NCBI GenBank assembly: GCA_964036195.1 | Contig: OZ038451.1 | Location: 15,752,529-15,816,528 of the forward strand | Direction of reading: 5' to 3' | DNA from: Sphaerolaimus hirsutus | Lineage: Eukaryota > Nematoda > Chromadorea > Monhysterida > Sphaerolaimidae | DNA: 64,000 bases | Shown here: positions 38,127 to 50,400 of the stretch, piece after piece | Layout: every line of letters starts with the position of its first letter | Numbering within the stretch: position 1 is the first letter of the stretch | Program-made: the position numbers and the translations under genes | The notes under the pieces: generated by a model | Seen by the model: only the letters and a program-made list of their open reading frames with translations | What the model was told of the DNA's origin: nothing | The model's database searches: none

Positions 38127-38447
38127 GTGTTGGAAAAAGCACCAGACTGTCAGCGCCAAGCGCCAAAACACCCTTACCTACCTATATTTATCCATATTTA
38201 TTCATTTGTTCTCAAAATTGATCAACTGGATTGTGAATTTTCACTGTATTATTACCATTGTTTATGAGCATGGTTGGCGCTTTTTGGCGCCATTAAAATT
38301 GCCAGCGCCAGGCGGCAATAGCGCCGCCGGAAAATGGCGCCAGCCAAGCACTATGGCGCTTTCTCAGATCCCGGCGCCTAGCGCCAATGGCGCCACTGCG
38401 TTTTTTGCTTTGGCGCTAGCGCCACGACGCTTTTCCATCACTACTCA
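38127..38447. mobile_element. GGCGCC-family element
   Basis: GTCAGCGCCAAGCGCC at the left; GGCGCTAGCGCCACGACGCT then TTTTCCATCACT at the right. Interior GCGCCA permutations. Confidence 0.6.
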
Positions 38448-38885
38448 CAGGATCGAGTTTTGCATGTGTTTTTGGGATCTGGGATTTAGCGTAATTTTTG
38501 CGTAATTTTTCTAGGCCGTCGCCGGAGATTGGTGCGCCGCAGCCGCCGGACATTGGTTTGCATTGTGGTCATATGAATAATCGCATTATTCATATGGCTC
38601 TTTCTAGGGGGCCGCTGGCCAGTGATTTCAGTTTTGTAAAATTTAAAATGTGATTCGTAAAAAGTAAATTTTGCACCTCGTTTTGTTATGTTCTGTTAAA
38701 TGTGTTTCATGAAATAAAATAAAATTAGAATATGTTTGATTGATTGGATTGATAGTTGATAATTGCCTGTGTTTTCCATACACAATGGCTTTATTGTGCC
38801 ATACTTTACATTATTTATCATGGTATATTCTTTGATTTGTACCTTACTTCCATTTTGATAATTACTTACGCTTTTTAAATAATGC
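38448..38885. other. Gene-free stretch
   Basis: Remnants of the tandem unit (CCGCCGGACATTGG) to about 38555, then AT-rich DNA without recognisable features. Confidence 0.35.
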
Positions 38886-38887
38886 TA

Positions 38888-38958
38888 ACAGATCCACCCA
38901 CGTCCGCTAGCAAATTTTACGCAGTCGCCCAAGATGCAGCATGTTCAGAACACACGTT
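38888..38958 (+). CDS. Candidate exon, unknown
   Basis: After ATGCTAACAG an open frame reads PPTSASKFYAVAQDAACSEH, with donor-like GTTGGT and GTCTGG nearby. Weak on its own; listed because two further exon-like segments follow on the same strand at 39359 and 39887. Confidence 0.2.
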
Positions 38959-39141
38959 GGTCTGGGGCTGGTGCTTTTTTTGAACATGTCTTTTTTGCGC
39001 CGGCGTTTAGGTTCGTTTTGCGCTAAAAAGTGGGGGGGGCACGCAAAAATGTCACTTTTCACTTGAAAATTTTCACTATTTTTCGGGATTGGGATTTGTA
39101 TTTTGGGATAGGGATCTCGTTTGAATGAACCCTGGTTATAT

Positions 39142-39213
39142 TGAGCCCCCACACACTGGATGTCAACTGAATTTACGTGAATTTGCGCTGTCAACTAGTG
39201 TGTGCGTGCCCAA
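39142..39213. mobile_element. GTCAACT-family mini element
   Basis: GAGCCCCCACACACTGGATG and TCAACTGAAT are mirrored by GTCAACTAGTGTGTGCGTGC. Confidence 0.6.
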
Positions 39214-39358
39214 TGCACACACATAATTGTTTATTGAACAAACATACCCGACAGACCAATAATGTTTTGGCACCCACAATTGTACATAAAGGTCGGGATC
39301 CGGTTTGAACCCTATCTACACTATAAATAATTTTATTTATCACATCCCGACGCAGCTT

Positions 39359-39442
39359 TCACGGGCGTTCCCGCGCAAGACACACCACTCCGCAGCATCC
39401 AATTTTCTGGCTCTGCATCCTGCAACAAAAGCATTGAATGCA
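39359..39442 (+). CDS. Candidate exon, unknown
   Basis: Follows CCGACGCAG; two frames are open to GCA|GTACAT. One reads LSRAFPRKTHHSAASNF; another is Cys-bearing (SGSASCNKSIEC). Frame cannot be chosen without transcripts. Confidence 0.2.
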
Positions 39443-39679
39443 GTACATCTGTTGGTTTTGGGGCTCTCTCAGGATTGTGGGAGTGTTTTTTTACATTTCG
39501 GGATTGGGTTGGGTGGGTCTTCTGAAAAGTTTTCATACTGAAGAAGACTTTTCTTTAATTTTTACTTCAAAAATGGATCTAAAAACGCACATGAATGCCA
39601 GAAAGTGTGTCATCAATTGAACATTGAATTGAAGGTTTATGTTCACTTTTCTCAGTGCGAAAATCATTGGCAAATTTTC

Positions 39680-39788
39680 TGGGATCAGGATTGCCTTTTT
39701 CAAATTTCGGGATTGGGATTGGATCTGGATGGGAGGGACCACAAACCGAAATTTCTCAGCATTCGTATCAGGATCCCATTTGAACCCT
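39680..39788. mobile_element. GGGATC-family 3' part
   Basis: TTTCGGGATTGGGATTGG to GGATCCCATTTGAACCCT. Another remnant of the same family ends at about 39313 (GATCCGGTTTGAACCCTA). Confidence 0.55.
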
Positions 39789-39886
39789 CTAGGTGTACCC
39801 AAGACTTTCAATTTGAACGTGGGAGTGATGGGGTCTGCCCTGCCAAATTTGTCTTGTTATAAACAATCGTTCCAAACATTTCAGAT

Positions 39887-39959
39887 ACAAGTGCTGATTG
39901 GGCTGATGACGATTCTCGGTATTGTGGTTGGAGTGGCGCTGATGCTGTATGTCCTGTAG
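39887..39959 (+). CDS. Candidate terminal exon with hydrophobic anchor
   Basis: After AACATTTCAG the phase-0 frame encodes QVLIGLMTILGIVVGVAL plus LMLYVL and a TAG, a good tail-anchor-like transmembrane helix. The +1 frame is also open and Cys/Asp-rich (SADWADDDSRYCGW). The two readings imply different proteins. Confidence 0.3.
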
Positions 39960-40517
39960 GATGTAAGGCCAAAAATGAGGGTTTTGTTTATATATACCGT
40001 AAATGCTTAATTAAGTAGAAAAATTGAGTTTTGCTTTTGAAGAATGTGAATTGTCAGTTCCTAAAGTCAATATATTTTTGAGCATTTGCGGTATACTGTG
40101 TACATAACAGTGTATATATTATACATATATAGTGAACATTGTATATATTCAAGGACGTATCCAGGAGGGGCAGGGGGTTGCACTGCTCCCCCCCCCCCCG
40201 TTACCGGTGTGAGACCTAAAAATACCCAGAAATGCAAGTTTTCCTATACTTTTCTCATAGAATGTTTTTTAAAAAGCTAGTTTCGCCAGCCGCAAACACA
40301 AATCTCTAAAATTTATCCCAATTGTGTGGCCCACGAATGGCGCCAGCCAGCGCCATGTCGCTATTCCGTCACTATGTAGGCATAATTTTAGGGTGGGCAC
40401 TTCCCCCCCCCCCCCCCATTTGCCGGGTTCTGTAAACAAGCAGCCCCCCCCGCGCAAAAAATCCTGGATACTTCCCTGTATATTATACTTATCCCTGCAT
40501 TAGTATAGTGGCCAGTA

Positions 40518-41156
40518 GGGTTGGCAAGCGATTTTTTTAATTGAAAATCCGATTTTTTTTAAAATCGCGGCACCCGTACAGACTTTAAAAAAAATTGCTG
40601 TCGAAATTTTTTGGTACTCATTCACTAGGTAAATCGCAAAAATTTTCATGCAAGCAAGCAATCCATCAATTGCTTTTTTCATGGCATTTACAATCAATTT
40701 GGTGTAGGGTGGTGTAGAGTACCCATTTCTGTGTAAACATTTAAGCATGTAACGTAGACCGAATCATTTTGGGAAGTTGTCATCGTTTTGATATGTGTTT
40801 TCACATCAAACATTTATGCAAATGCATCCACCCATATTCACTTTCAATGTGATTTATATTTTGTTCTGAGCAAGAACATGCAATTTCTACAAACAAAATT
40901 GCAAATTGTTGATGAAATGTTATTCACGTCATAAATATTACAATTAAATTGCTTTTAAACTGAAAAATAACAGAATTTCAAGCTTTTCCGAAGCTTTACA
41001 GCACTTTTTTACCACTCTAAGCATTAATGTGCACTGCCTATCAATTTATATGGCTTTTATTACCCTCAGAAGCGATTTTAGCCAGAAATGGGACTAAATT
41101 TGACCCCAGCGATTTTTATTTTAAAAAATCGAGACCGTTAAAAAAATGTCCAACCC
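40518..41156. mobile_element. GGGTTGGCAAGC element
   Basis: TAGGGTTGGCAAGCGATTTT to AAAATGTCCAACCCTA with TA ends. Repeats of AAAATCG and TTTTAAAAAATC near both ends; AT-rich centre. Confidence 0.75.
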
Positions 41157-41280
41157 TAGTGGCCTGTTGAGTAGAATAGTAGCTTATGTACGTATGTATA
41201 ACGGTGCTTATTTTTTCATGCTTTTTTCATATGCACGTTGTCTATTTCTCACTGTTTAATACATCTTTCAGGGTTGATTG

Positions 41281-41475
41281 CGTTCACACACGCTAGTTGA
41301 CGTCGCTGATTGTTGTCAATTAAATTTTTTTTAAGCATCACAATTAACAGAAATAATGAAAGGTGTGTCGTAATGTAAAACTCAATATGCTCTATGAGAC
41401 AGAAAAGTTGAAGTCCATCGACCACTAAAATTTAGTTGACACGAGTTCAGTTGACATCCTGCGTGTGTGGCGCCA
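41281..41475. mobile_element. GTCAACT-family element
   Basis: TTCACACACGCTAGTTGACG at the left is mirrored by GTTGACATCCTGCGTGTGTG. It interrupts one copy of the local duplication, giving its relative age. Confidence 0.65.
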
Positions 41476-42066
41476 ATACTCCTTCCAGCTTAAAAGTGAT
41501 AAGGAGAAGCTTTTGTTTAATTGTTGCCACCGAGTGATAGCCTGATTTTCTCCCTTATCATTTTTCCACTGGGTGGAGTTGTGTCTTTCATCTATGATGT
41601 GTGATCTCTAATTTAATGGTGGCATACTATCATTTCAAAACAACGTTTTAGAACAGATTTACCTTCGCTGTACGCTATAACCTATAAGTATGTATAATTT
41701 AATAGCAAATTTTGGAATTCATTCAGGCCAATCCATATCGCTAATTTTATGTTGGGTATGGGGCTAATCTCTTTATGCCAATGGTGGGAGTTGTGTAAAT
41801 ATGCCTGAGTTTCTAAACAATTATGTTTAAAATCAATTTCTTTTTTTCTATCCCCCAATAGTATGCCATTGTTACTGTGTTGAAATCTCATTCACGCTGT
41901 CTTTGTGTTATGTCTGTGTGTGTGTGTGTGTGTTTTATTTTCAGATTTCGGGTTTTACTTTGATACACACACAGTGTTGTTTTTTTCTTCACGCGGGTTT
42001 TTCCTTATCAGATAGAGTTTATACTACTATAATAGAGTTCGTTATAACAAAATAATATGTATTATG

Positions 42067-42156
42067 CTGTAAATCCTTGAATACTTCAAATCAAATCCAC
42101 TCTGGAGATATTATTCGTCATAATTTTTGGCATGGATATTATTCGAGGATATACGG
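42067..42156. mobile_element. CCGTATAT-variant mini element
   Basis: CTGTAAATCCTTGAATAC to ATTATTCGAGGATATACGG in 90 bp. Confidence 0.6.
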
Positions 42157-42775
42157 TAGGTAAGTACTAGCTACTAGCATGCATTGTGTACTCATGAATT
42201 TTTAAAAGAGTTTCTACCATGTATAAATACGGTGCTTATTGTTTTCAGGGTTGAATACAAACTCCAGCAATAAATGTGATAAGGGAAAGCATTTTTTCGT
42301 TTAAATGATCAACATTTTTTCGTTTTGCTCGGCATTAGTGTATGCCCGTCGTATGATCAACTGGTCTTCTCCCTTATCATTTTTCAATTGCTTGGAGTTA
42401 TGTGTCTTTCAATTGGTGATCTCGATTCACGCTGTTTTGGGTGCTGTTGCTGTGTCTTCTGAGTCCTGTGCGAGTGAGTGTGTGTGTGTGTGTGTGTATT
42501 TTTGCAGCTCTGTCTTTTTATTTTGATGTGCATTCATCTACATATAATGGTTACGTTTTATTTTTCACACGTTTTTCTTATTTACACTAGAATAATGTCC
42601 TCTAATCCCCCACTATACCAGCGTTTTTTCAAATGAATAAATGATAGTAATGTGTAAAATGACATGTTAACATATTGCCAAAAGCGATCTCTAATCTAGC
42701 TCGATTCAAATCACAGTATCTCGTCGAACATGGCAGCTATCTTGAACGGCTTTGTATTGCATGCACGGCAATGGC

Positions 42776-43530
42776 TGGTCGAACGCAATCTCCGCCCTGA
42801 GCGTCTTTGTCTTGTCGAACGCGGCCGCCGTCCTGAGCGTCTTTGTATTGTTCTTCTCACGCAGCCGCCGCCGTCCTGAGCGGCAACTGCTTGTCTCACG
42901 CAGCCGCCGCCGTCCTGAGCGGCAACTGCTTGTCTCACGCAGCCGCCGCCGTCCTGAGCGGCAACTGCTTGTCTCACGCAGCCGCCGCCGTCCTGAGCGG
43001 CAACTGCTTGTCGAACGCGGCCGCCGTCCTGAGCGTCTTTGTATTGTTCTTCTCTGCACGGCAACTGCCTGTCTCACGCAGCCGCCGCCGTCCTGAGCGG
43101 CAACTGCCTGTCTCACGCAGCCGCCGCCGTCCTGAGCGGCAACTGCTTGTCTCACGCAGCCGCCGCCGTCCTGAGCGGCAACTGCTTGTCTCACGCAGCC
43201 GCCGCCGTCTTGAGCGGCAACTGCTTGTCTCACGCAGCCGCCGCCGTCCTGAGCGGCAACTGCTTGTCGAACGCGGCCGCCGTCCTGAGCGTCTTTGTAT
43301 TGTTCTTCTCTGCACGGCAACTGCCTGTCTCACGCAGCCGCCGCCGTCCTGAGCGGCAACTGCTTGTCTCACGCAGCCGCCGCCGTCGTGAGCGGCAACT
43401 GCTTGTCTCACGCAGCCGCCGCCGTTTTGAGCGGCAACTGCCTGTCTCACGCAGCCGCCGCCGTCTTGAGCGGCAACTGCTTGTCTCACGCAGCCGCCGC
43501 CGTCCTGAGCGGCAACTGCCTGTCTCGTCT
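42776..43530. repeat. 39-bp minisatellite with higher-order structure
   Basis: About 14 units of 39 bp (GTCTCACGCAGCCGCCGCCG, then TCCTGAGCGGCAACTGCTT). They fall in three blocks of 4, 5 and 5 units, each introduced by a variant unit (GTCGAACGCGGCCGCCGTCC...GTCTTTGTATTG). Later blocks repeat every ~256 bp. 39 is divisible by 3, so long frames are open on both strands (13-residue periods); no start or splice context supports a gene. Confidence 0.85.
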
Positions 43531-43714
43531 TGAGCTTGACATATTGTTGCCGCTCTTGACAGTCTTGAACAAGTCTTATCTGCAACAATTTACCCCCCCC
43601 CCACCCGAACCACAAACGTTTGGAAACATTTTATTAAACTTTGCCCGAGTTAAGTTCAATTTCATTATTTCCAGTTTCGCGATTCATCAGCATATTTGGC
43701 GAGCACACGAGCAC

Positions 43715-44010
43715 GTAAACATTTTTATCTACGCGCGGAACCGTTATGGCGAGCGCGCAGAGTATTTGCTACCGTGAAAAAAAACACATTTTCCGCGCGC
43801 TGCATCATTTGACCTCTGTGTAAACGCGCGCGTTGACGCGTAGCTCCGCGCTCGTTTTTCCTGTGAGCTTAATGCGCGCGCGTAGGAATTTACTCTACGC
43901 GCGGAACCAAAATCGTTTCCGCGCGCTCAAACGAGCGCGGTGTTTTTCACGCGCGGAAAACTCGCGGCCAGCCTGTGACGCGCGCCTGCATTTTCGTGAA
44001 GTTAGCACTC
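43715..44010. repeat. GCGC-rich island built from CGCGCGG words
   Basis: CTACGCGCGGAACC occurs at about 43729 and 43902; GCGCGC, CCGCGCG and GAGCGCG words are packed throughout, on both strands. CpG density is far above the surroundings. It resembles the motif-built elements, but I could not pair the ends. A frame from 43833 is open but Arg-biased and unlikely to be a gene. Confidence 0.5.
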
Positions 44011-44196
44011 GTCTAACTTTTTCCCGTCTAACTAACCGATTCCTAGCAATTGCATGTTCTCTGCGACCCAACATCCGAGTTTGCTGATGAAAATATGGCT
44101 TAAGTAGTTTTTATTAATTACAGTTTATTTATTAAGTTTATTAATTAACATTTATTAATTAATCAAGTTTTTATAGGAATACATATAGCGTGTATG

Positions 44197-44372
44197 GACA
44201 CTAATTTACTGCCAGAGTTTGGTAAACTCATAAATCGACCTTGAACGCATTTTTAGTTATTCTGGGGTATTCTTAATTCCCACAAACTGCAGTTGATAGA
44301 CACATCATTCTGGTAAACTCAAATGCGTTCAAAACCTATTTATGAGTTTACCAAAATCTGACAGTATACTAG
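44197..44372. mobile_element. TTTGGTAAACTCATAAAT TIR element
   Basis: ACTAATTTACTGCCAGAG and TTTGGTAAACTCATAAAT are mirrored by ATTTATGAGTTTACCAAA and TCTGACAGTATACTAGT. A GGTAAACTC/AAATGCG repeat lies at the centre. Confidence 0.75.
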
Positions 44373-44905
44373 TTTACGCAGCGCCATTGCACACAATTAA
44401 GTGCCTCAGTTTACATTCCGTCACTAAGAAGTTCGCGGAAATTCCAAAAAGAATGCCAAATACATTTTCAACCGTCAAAAACACCAAAAAAGCAAGACAA
44501 GTGTATTTTATCAGATGGAATACAGTGATACACACTTTTGATCTTAACCACATCTCTTTCACCAGGAAGTTACAAACAACGCTGCTAGATCTATGCATAT
44601 AAATTTCCAGTGCCAATAGGAAGCAAAACTCCAGCTGACTGCATACATATAGTCGGTTCTATATCGCTTGTCTTATCATTTTCTACTTGAGAGACATTTT
44701 TCATTCAAATGCAAAGTAGCATGTGACCGCCATTGGTTCTTTGCTAAATGAGTGCCGACAATTTTAAGTCGTCAGTATTTTCTGGACAATGTGCCATGTG
44801 CCCCGGTGCACACGGCTGAACCTGACTGTGTTCCACTTTTCATCCCTAACGGTTTTCATGCTCACGGTTTTCATCTAAAATGCTCCGTTTTACTTGTTAA
44901 AACTA

Positions 44906-45486
44906 GGGTTGGCCGATGTTTTTTTAAACGTTTTTTTTATTTAAAAAACATGACGTCCGAAATGTTGTTTTTTTATAAAAAAACATCGACCGAAATTTTT
45001 AGTACTAAGCACTGGGTATTTTGCAAAATTTTTGCGCGCAAGCGCGCAATTTCACACACAAATTGACATTGGTGGTTGTTTTCATTGGTTTTGTTGCATT
45101 TTTAGTATCAAAGCATCCATTTTTATGTGCTACCATGTGTTAATAAGCCGTCATCTGTTGCGGTAGTACCTATATAATATTGAGGTAATGTGCTTCCGAT
45201 GTACCTCCACAGTGTGTAACTTCACTCCCAAAGTAACAACCTCATTTGATAACCTTGTATGATCACTATTCCGTGCCAAACTTCACCTGAAGTCACGAAC
45301 ATTTGACTATAAGGCGATATACGAACATGTCGACAAAAAATGGATATTTTTGACACAAATCTCCACTTATAATGCTATCCCATGGCTCCACAGCCATTAT
45401 ATGGTCATATATGACATAACAGAGTAAAAAACATCACAGAGTTTAAAAAAAACATCGAGTTAAAAAAAAACGTTTTTTTCCAACCC
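44906..45486. mobile_element. GGGTTGGC-family element
   Basis: TAGGGTTGGCCGATGTTTTT to ACGTTTTTTTCCAACCCTA with TA ends. AAACAT/ATGTTTT motif repeats near both ends; the centre has TTGCGCGCAAGCGCGC. Confidence 0.8.
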
Positions 45487-46312
45487 TAGTTAAAACATAC
45501 GGTTTTCAAGCCCCATGTTGACATGTTTTACATGCTAAATTGATGTGACACTTTTCATCACAGAGTGTAGTAGTTTATGTGCCAAAGTATTACGGATTAC
45601 AAGACACATACATGCCAAATAAATATGCCACATAGATTAGCATGTAAACCATCATATTTACCTAGGAAGTAAATTGGCCCAAAACAGACAACTTTGGCTT
45701 GAAAAGTGGCATACTTATAGCAAGTAAAGTGACATACTTTGGATGAAAACTAGAACATTAGAGTAGCAAGTAAGTAGCAGCTAGTAAAGTGACACAGAAT
45801 GACATGAAAACCGTGAGCATGTAAACTGTACGGGATGAAAAATGGAAATCGCTCCTGAACCCCGGTCCAAGTTTCACATGTGTATAAATAAATACACTGA
45901 AACGGTTATCAAGCGGTAAATGTGTGTACTTTGCCGCAATTTACTGGGAAACTGTTTGCCACCAGCTAAATATTGGTCATGGTAAATTGGTAGGCAAATT
46001 GAGCTGTGAGATTGGTTGGCTCCGACGGCGGTCTTGGTCATTCTCTAAAGATCTCATGTGAATGCAGAGTGTATTTTTGTGCTCCGGTTCTACAGGCTTG
46101 CTTTTTTTGCCGTGCAGGTTTCACCTCGGCATGAAGTGTCCATTTATTTTTTTAATTGTTGACAAGGTGGTGATGCAAATGTCCAAAAACTTTTTGTCAA
46201 CTTTATGATTCAGCCAGCTCTTCAACACCCCCGCATAGTCAAATATAGCATTATTTTCATATACCATTTTGTCAATCAATCCAAGAAGTAATTTATGAAT
46301 TTCCAGTATGTA
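45487..46312. other. Gene-free stretch
   Basis: No exon-like frames. Short word repeats (AAGTAAAGTGACA, CATACTT) near 45670-45800 hint at another decayed motif-built element. Confidence 0.35.
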
Positions 46313-46566
46313 CCGTATTTACTTGATTAGTTCTCTCACTTGAAAAGCTCCTTGAATTATAACCCTGTCGGGCAAAGTTCGATAAAAATAACGCGCCTTG
46401 GATGGTTCTCCCTCCCTTGAAAAATCCACCGGTCAGGCAAAGTTAGGTAAAAATTATCCCTCAAATAATATAAATAATTAGGTAAAGATAATCCCCTCGG
46501 ATGTGTCCCCCTCAAGAAATCTGGCGCAAAAATGATGCCCCATGGGAACTAATCGAGTGCATATGG
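46313..46566. mobile_element. CCGTATTT-family element, diverged
   Basis: CCGTATTTACTTGATTAG to ACTAATCGAGTGCATATGG with TA flanks. Confidence 0.65.
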
Positions 46567-46956
46567 TATTTATCTAGCCGCTCCATTCCCAAGCACGAGT
46601 AGTATACGAAATACGGCAGTCTCTCTCAGCCCCCCACTCAATGGCGGCCCATATCACTTTTGAATACTTCAGGAACACTCCACATTTCCAAAGTGTAGAA
46701 TTTCAAGTAAAACTGCTAGTTGGAATGCATTATTTCAGCGCCGGGTCCGAGGCCCAACAGTTTGTGTAAGCATTGTTGCTACAGGGTGGTCTCTTTTGTG
46801 GTTTGGAAGAACATTGTTTTTTTTTAATGGAGATGTTTTTTAAAATGATTTTTTAAGAAGAAATTGAACGTCATTTTTGGAATTAAGTGGCCAAATCGGC
46901 TACGAATTTTATTTGAATACATTCTCAATGACATGAACGCCTGGAATCAATTTACT

Positions 46957-47113
46957 GGCATCCCGAATCCCGAGAGTTTTCGGGATTTTACGGTCCCGAT
47001 CCAAAAGCTCCAATCCCGATCCCTAGACCCCAATCCCGATCCCAATCCCGATCCCTAGACCCCAATCCCGATCCCAATCCCGTAAATTCAAAAGGCAATC
47101 CCGATCCGATCCG
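46957..47113. mobile_element. GGGATC-family fragment
   Basis: Tandem CCCCAATCCCGATCCC and AATCCCGATCCCTAGA; ends lost. Confidence 0.55.
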
Positions 47114-47426
47114 TATTATCCATTAAACCATTAATCCATTAAAAAAGCTTTCTTCAAATAAACCAGTTTAAAAACACTCCAACCCCAAAGTGGCGCAGAT
47201 GTCAGTCAAATTGGAGCGCCCTGGCTTCCTCGGACATGCGCCGCGGCTATCATGAATTTTGCATGAATGTTGTGTGATGATAGACCGCCCAGTCACGACA
47301 TTCCCCCCGCTTTTTCTCCTCCACTGTCTTTTTTGCTTCCTCTGCGCTAACGGATATCTTCACGCAGTGCCGATTGCTACAATTACCTACGGATAATCAG
47401 CTGGGGGAGCGTGGATTTCTATAGAA

Positions 47427-47462
47427 ATGGATTTGGATCGGGGCGGTGATGTTCTTAGTGCG
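47427..47462 (+). CDS. Candidate first exon (12 codons)
   Basis: ATGGATTTGGATCGGGGCGG... ends GCG|GTGAGT, a consensus donor. Flanked upstream by moderately GC-rich DNA without ATG. Phase 0. Confidence 0.35.
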
Positions 47463-50400
47463 GTGAGTTTAATTTTTTGAAATGCTTTTTGAGTTGGCAA
47501 ATTTGTAATAATTTGCATCGGTTAATTTGTGGTAGATGAAAAAAGTATCACCCTCGTCAGCGTCGCGTATTCAGTTCGGAAATGTTGGCGTCGGGTATTC
47601 GGTTTCGAGTGAAGCGGCGATGTTGGTTTCGGGTAAATCTGGTTCGTGTCGATTCGGGTTCCAAGCCCTAGTAGCTAGTGTTTAAGTGATCTAAAAAGTT
47701 TCATCTGGTACACATTTATGTTTTTTTATTACCGTATATCTTCGACGTACTCTCCCTTTGAATGAGGTAACCGCCTTCGAAATATCCCCAGGTCTGAGTG
47801 GGCTGGGTGGGAACTAATCCCCCCATGTGATGTAAAAAGCGCCATTTTACTGTGTTAGTGTTGGGCTAATTTATTGAATATGGATACCTTTATGCGACTT
47901 GAATACGAATAGTGTTGGAAGTTCTTCACATCTGAGTACGTTTATGCGATAAATTCAGCATTGACTTTCATGAACATCCTAACAAAATAAAAATTCTCGA
48001 TTTAACCCTTCTCCCATAAATATTGTATGGGGCTAAATAGGGCCCCGGGGGTATACAGAGGAAGTTCGGTACATGCATTTGGCCCCCGTTTTGTGTTCCT
48101 ACTTTCTCACATTGTTCAGGGGCCAGTTCCGCAAGTGGAGAAGTGAAAAACACTTTGAGAAGTGAGAAATGAAATAGGAAGTGAGAAGTGAAATGGGATG
48201 TGATAAGTAAAATATGAAGATAAATGGGTAGAGTGAAGGGAAATGAGAAGTGAATTGATAAGTGATTGAAGACAAGAAATGTTTTACTTCTCATTTGACG
48301 TCTCAATTCTCTTCTCATTTCACTTCTCAATTCACTTCTCACTTCCTGGTTTTTCACTTCTCTACTTGCAGAACTGACACCAGGTATATCTAAATGGAAG
48401 TATGGAACAAAAAGTGTAATTGTTCAGAGTTAGGCCATAAACACATGGGAATTAACGCCTTTTTACTGAGCTTAACTTCCGGGTGGTTATGCGCATTGAA
48501 GTGCAGAGTATTCCATATTAGCACGCCCTGGTGCCTTATTTACAATTATTTTGTGTTGTAATCTGGATTTTGAGGTTTTTTGAAGTTCTGTTATGTTTAG
48601 GTAGCGCTGAAGAAAACACAAATACGTCTTCACAAAGCAAAGCTTTGATCCATAAATTTCTAAGCCATCAACTACTTCGGCAAATGTATAGTTGGATGCA
48701 TTTGTTATTTTTTGTATTTTCTTTTGTTATCTTAGTGAAAACATTTGTTTATTTTCCAGAAATATGGAAATTCCGCCCAGAATTTTTTTTGACTTTTTTC
48801 TTTTGAAGTAACTGCTAAGCGTGATCCCGTGGGATTCGTGATACCGTATTTCTTCTAATAGAAGAGCGCCGTTCTGATTTTTTCATCAACTTTTTTACCT
48901 GCCGTTCTATTAGAGGTGCCGTTCTATTGGAGGCTGCCGTTCTACTTTTTTCACCAATATTTTTCAGACATTTTACATTAGAACATAGTGTTTTTAATAA
49001 AAAATGAACAACATTTTGCGATCAGAGCATCAATTCAAACAAAACCAAATGTGAAAATAACCCTTAATCATAGTTCTGAACAGCTTGGATGTTCTCACCA
49101 CCAATTTTTCTTATTTTTGTATGTTCTGGCACTCTTCCAACGTAATTTCTACCTGCCGTTCAATTGGAGGCTGCCGTTCTATTAATTTCGTGACTGTAAA
49201 AAAGTGCTAAAAAGTGCCAAAGCCTGCCGTTCTATTAGAGGTGCCGTTCTATTGGAGCTATGCCGTTCTATTAGAAGAAATGCCGTAATCACGTATATTT
49301 CCGTGTGTAAATGTGACAAAATGCCATAGTAAATATTTTAGATTGTGGTAAATATGAATTCTTTAGACAATTTTCTGGTTTCCATTTTCGACAACTTTCC
49401 GTCTTATTGAAATTCATGAAACGTTTCAACGTCTTGTGAATATCAAAAACTGCTATCGCGGTGGTATTCATATTTGCGATCTGATCAACGCGTTGAGTGC
49501 GATTTGATCGCCCGATAGGTCATTACTTTTTTTTCACATTTACAATTTTCAATTTACAATTCACATTTCTGCCACATTCACAATAGTACTAAAAGCAGAG
49601 GCACGCTACTTCCCCCCCCCTATTGCAGCCGTGCAGTATCGCGCCGACGAGTAGGAAGTGCTCTGCCGTGAGACACTCATCCAGCAACTGCGTTGTGCCG
49701 CAGACGCACCTTGGCGCCGCGCCAGGGGATGAGCTGATTCAACGCTCTGCTTTAACGCATTCAAGGTGGCACTCTTTCAGCCGATGTTCTTGAAAGGCCG
49801 AGACCTGGATCAGGCTCAAAGATTAAATTGGGCTACATTTGGCCAATTGCCATGGAATTACGATTTTGAACTCTTTTTCTCAAATTTTTTATTTTAAATG
49901 TAATGACGATATGGATCTCGTTTTTTGATGAATCGTTTTTTATTTATTCTTTCGACCAATTCAATCAAATTTCTACAGAAATCGATCATTATATGGATTC
50001 ATTTGCATTTATCGGGCTACTCTGGCATGCCTGCTTTCCTAATTAAATCTTGGGCTTGGATTGGACTGGGCACTGGGTGGTCGGGACCGGGGCTGGGCGG
50101 GACCGGTGCTGGGCACTGGGACCACCTCAGTCCCGGAAGTTTGTCGAACCATGTACCGAGACCGTTTGAACCCGAGTAGCAACAAAAAATAGTGCGACCC
50201 ATTTTTTGAGTAGCTTGGAACTTGGAAACCCCCCTCATTCCTTCAGTTCCATTCACAGTAACCATTTGACCACGCAGGTCAAACTTTAGCATGTTGACAC
50301 CAGCCACGAACACACAACAAGATGCGATGACGCACAAAGTTGCGAGGGGAGGACCCATGCCAACCATGGTCAACTGCGTGGGCAGGGGCGGCAGTCATCA

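Larger units (their letters stand above)
41195..42510. repeat. Diverged tandem duplication
   Basis: GGTGCTTATT...CAGGGTTGA, then GTGATAAGG...CTCCCTTATCA and TTCACGCTGT plus a GT run, occur in order at 41195-41950 and again at 42218-42510. The first copy alone carries the GTCAACT-family insertion (41281-41475). Each copy has a small hairpin with ends ACTCC...GGAGT. No gene seen. Confidence 0.55.

Noticed and set aside
42776..43530. Regular repeat with constant spacing, superficially like a CRISPR array
   Set aside because: Units are contiguous 39-mers without unique spacers, in a eukaryotic context; it is a minisatellite.
42706..43615. Long open frames on both strands across the 39-bp repeat
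   Set aside because: Openness follows from a stop-free repeat of length divisible by three; no start or splice context.
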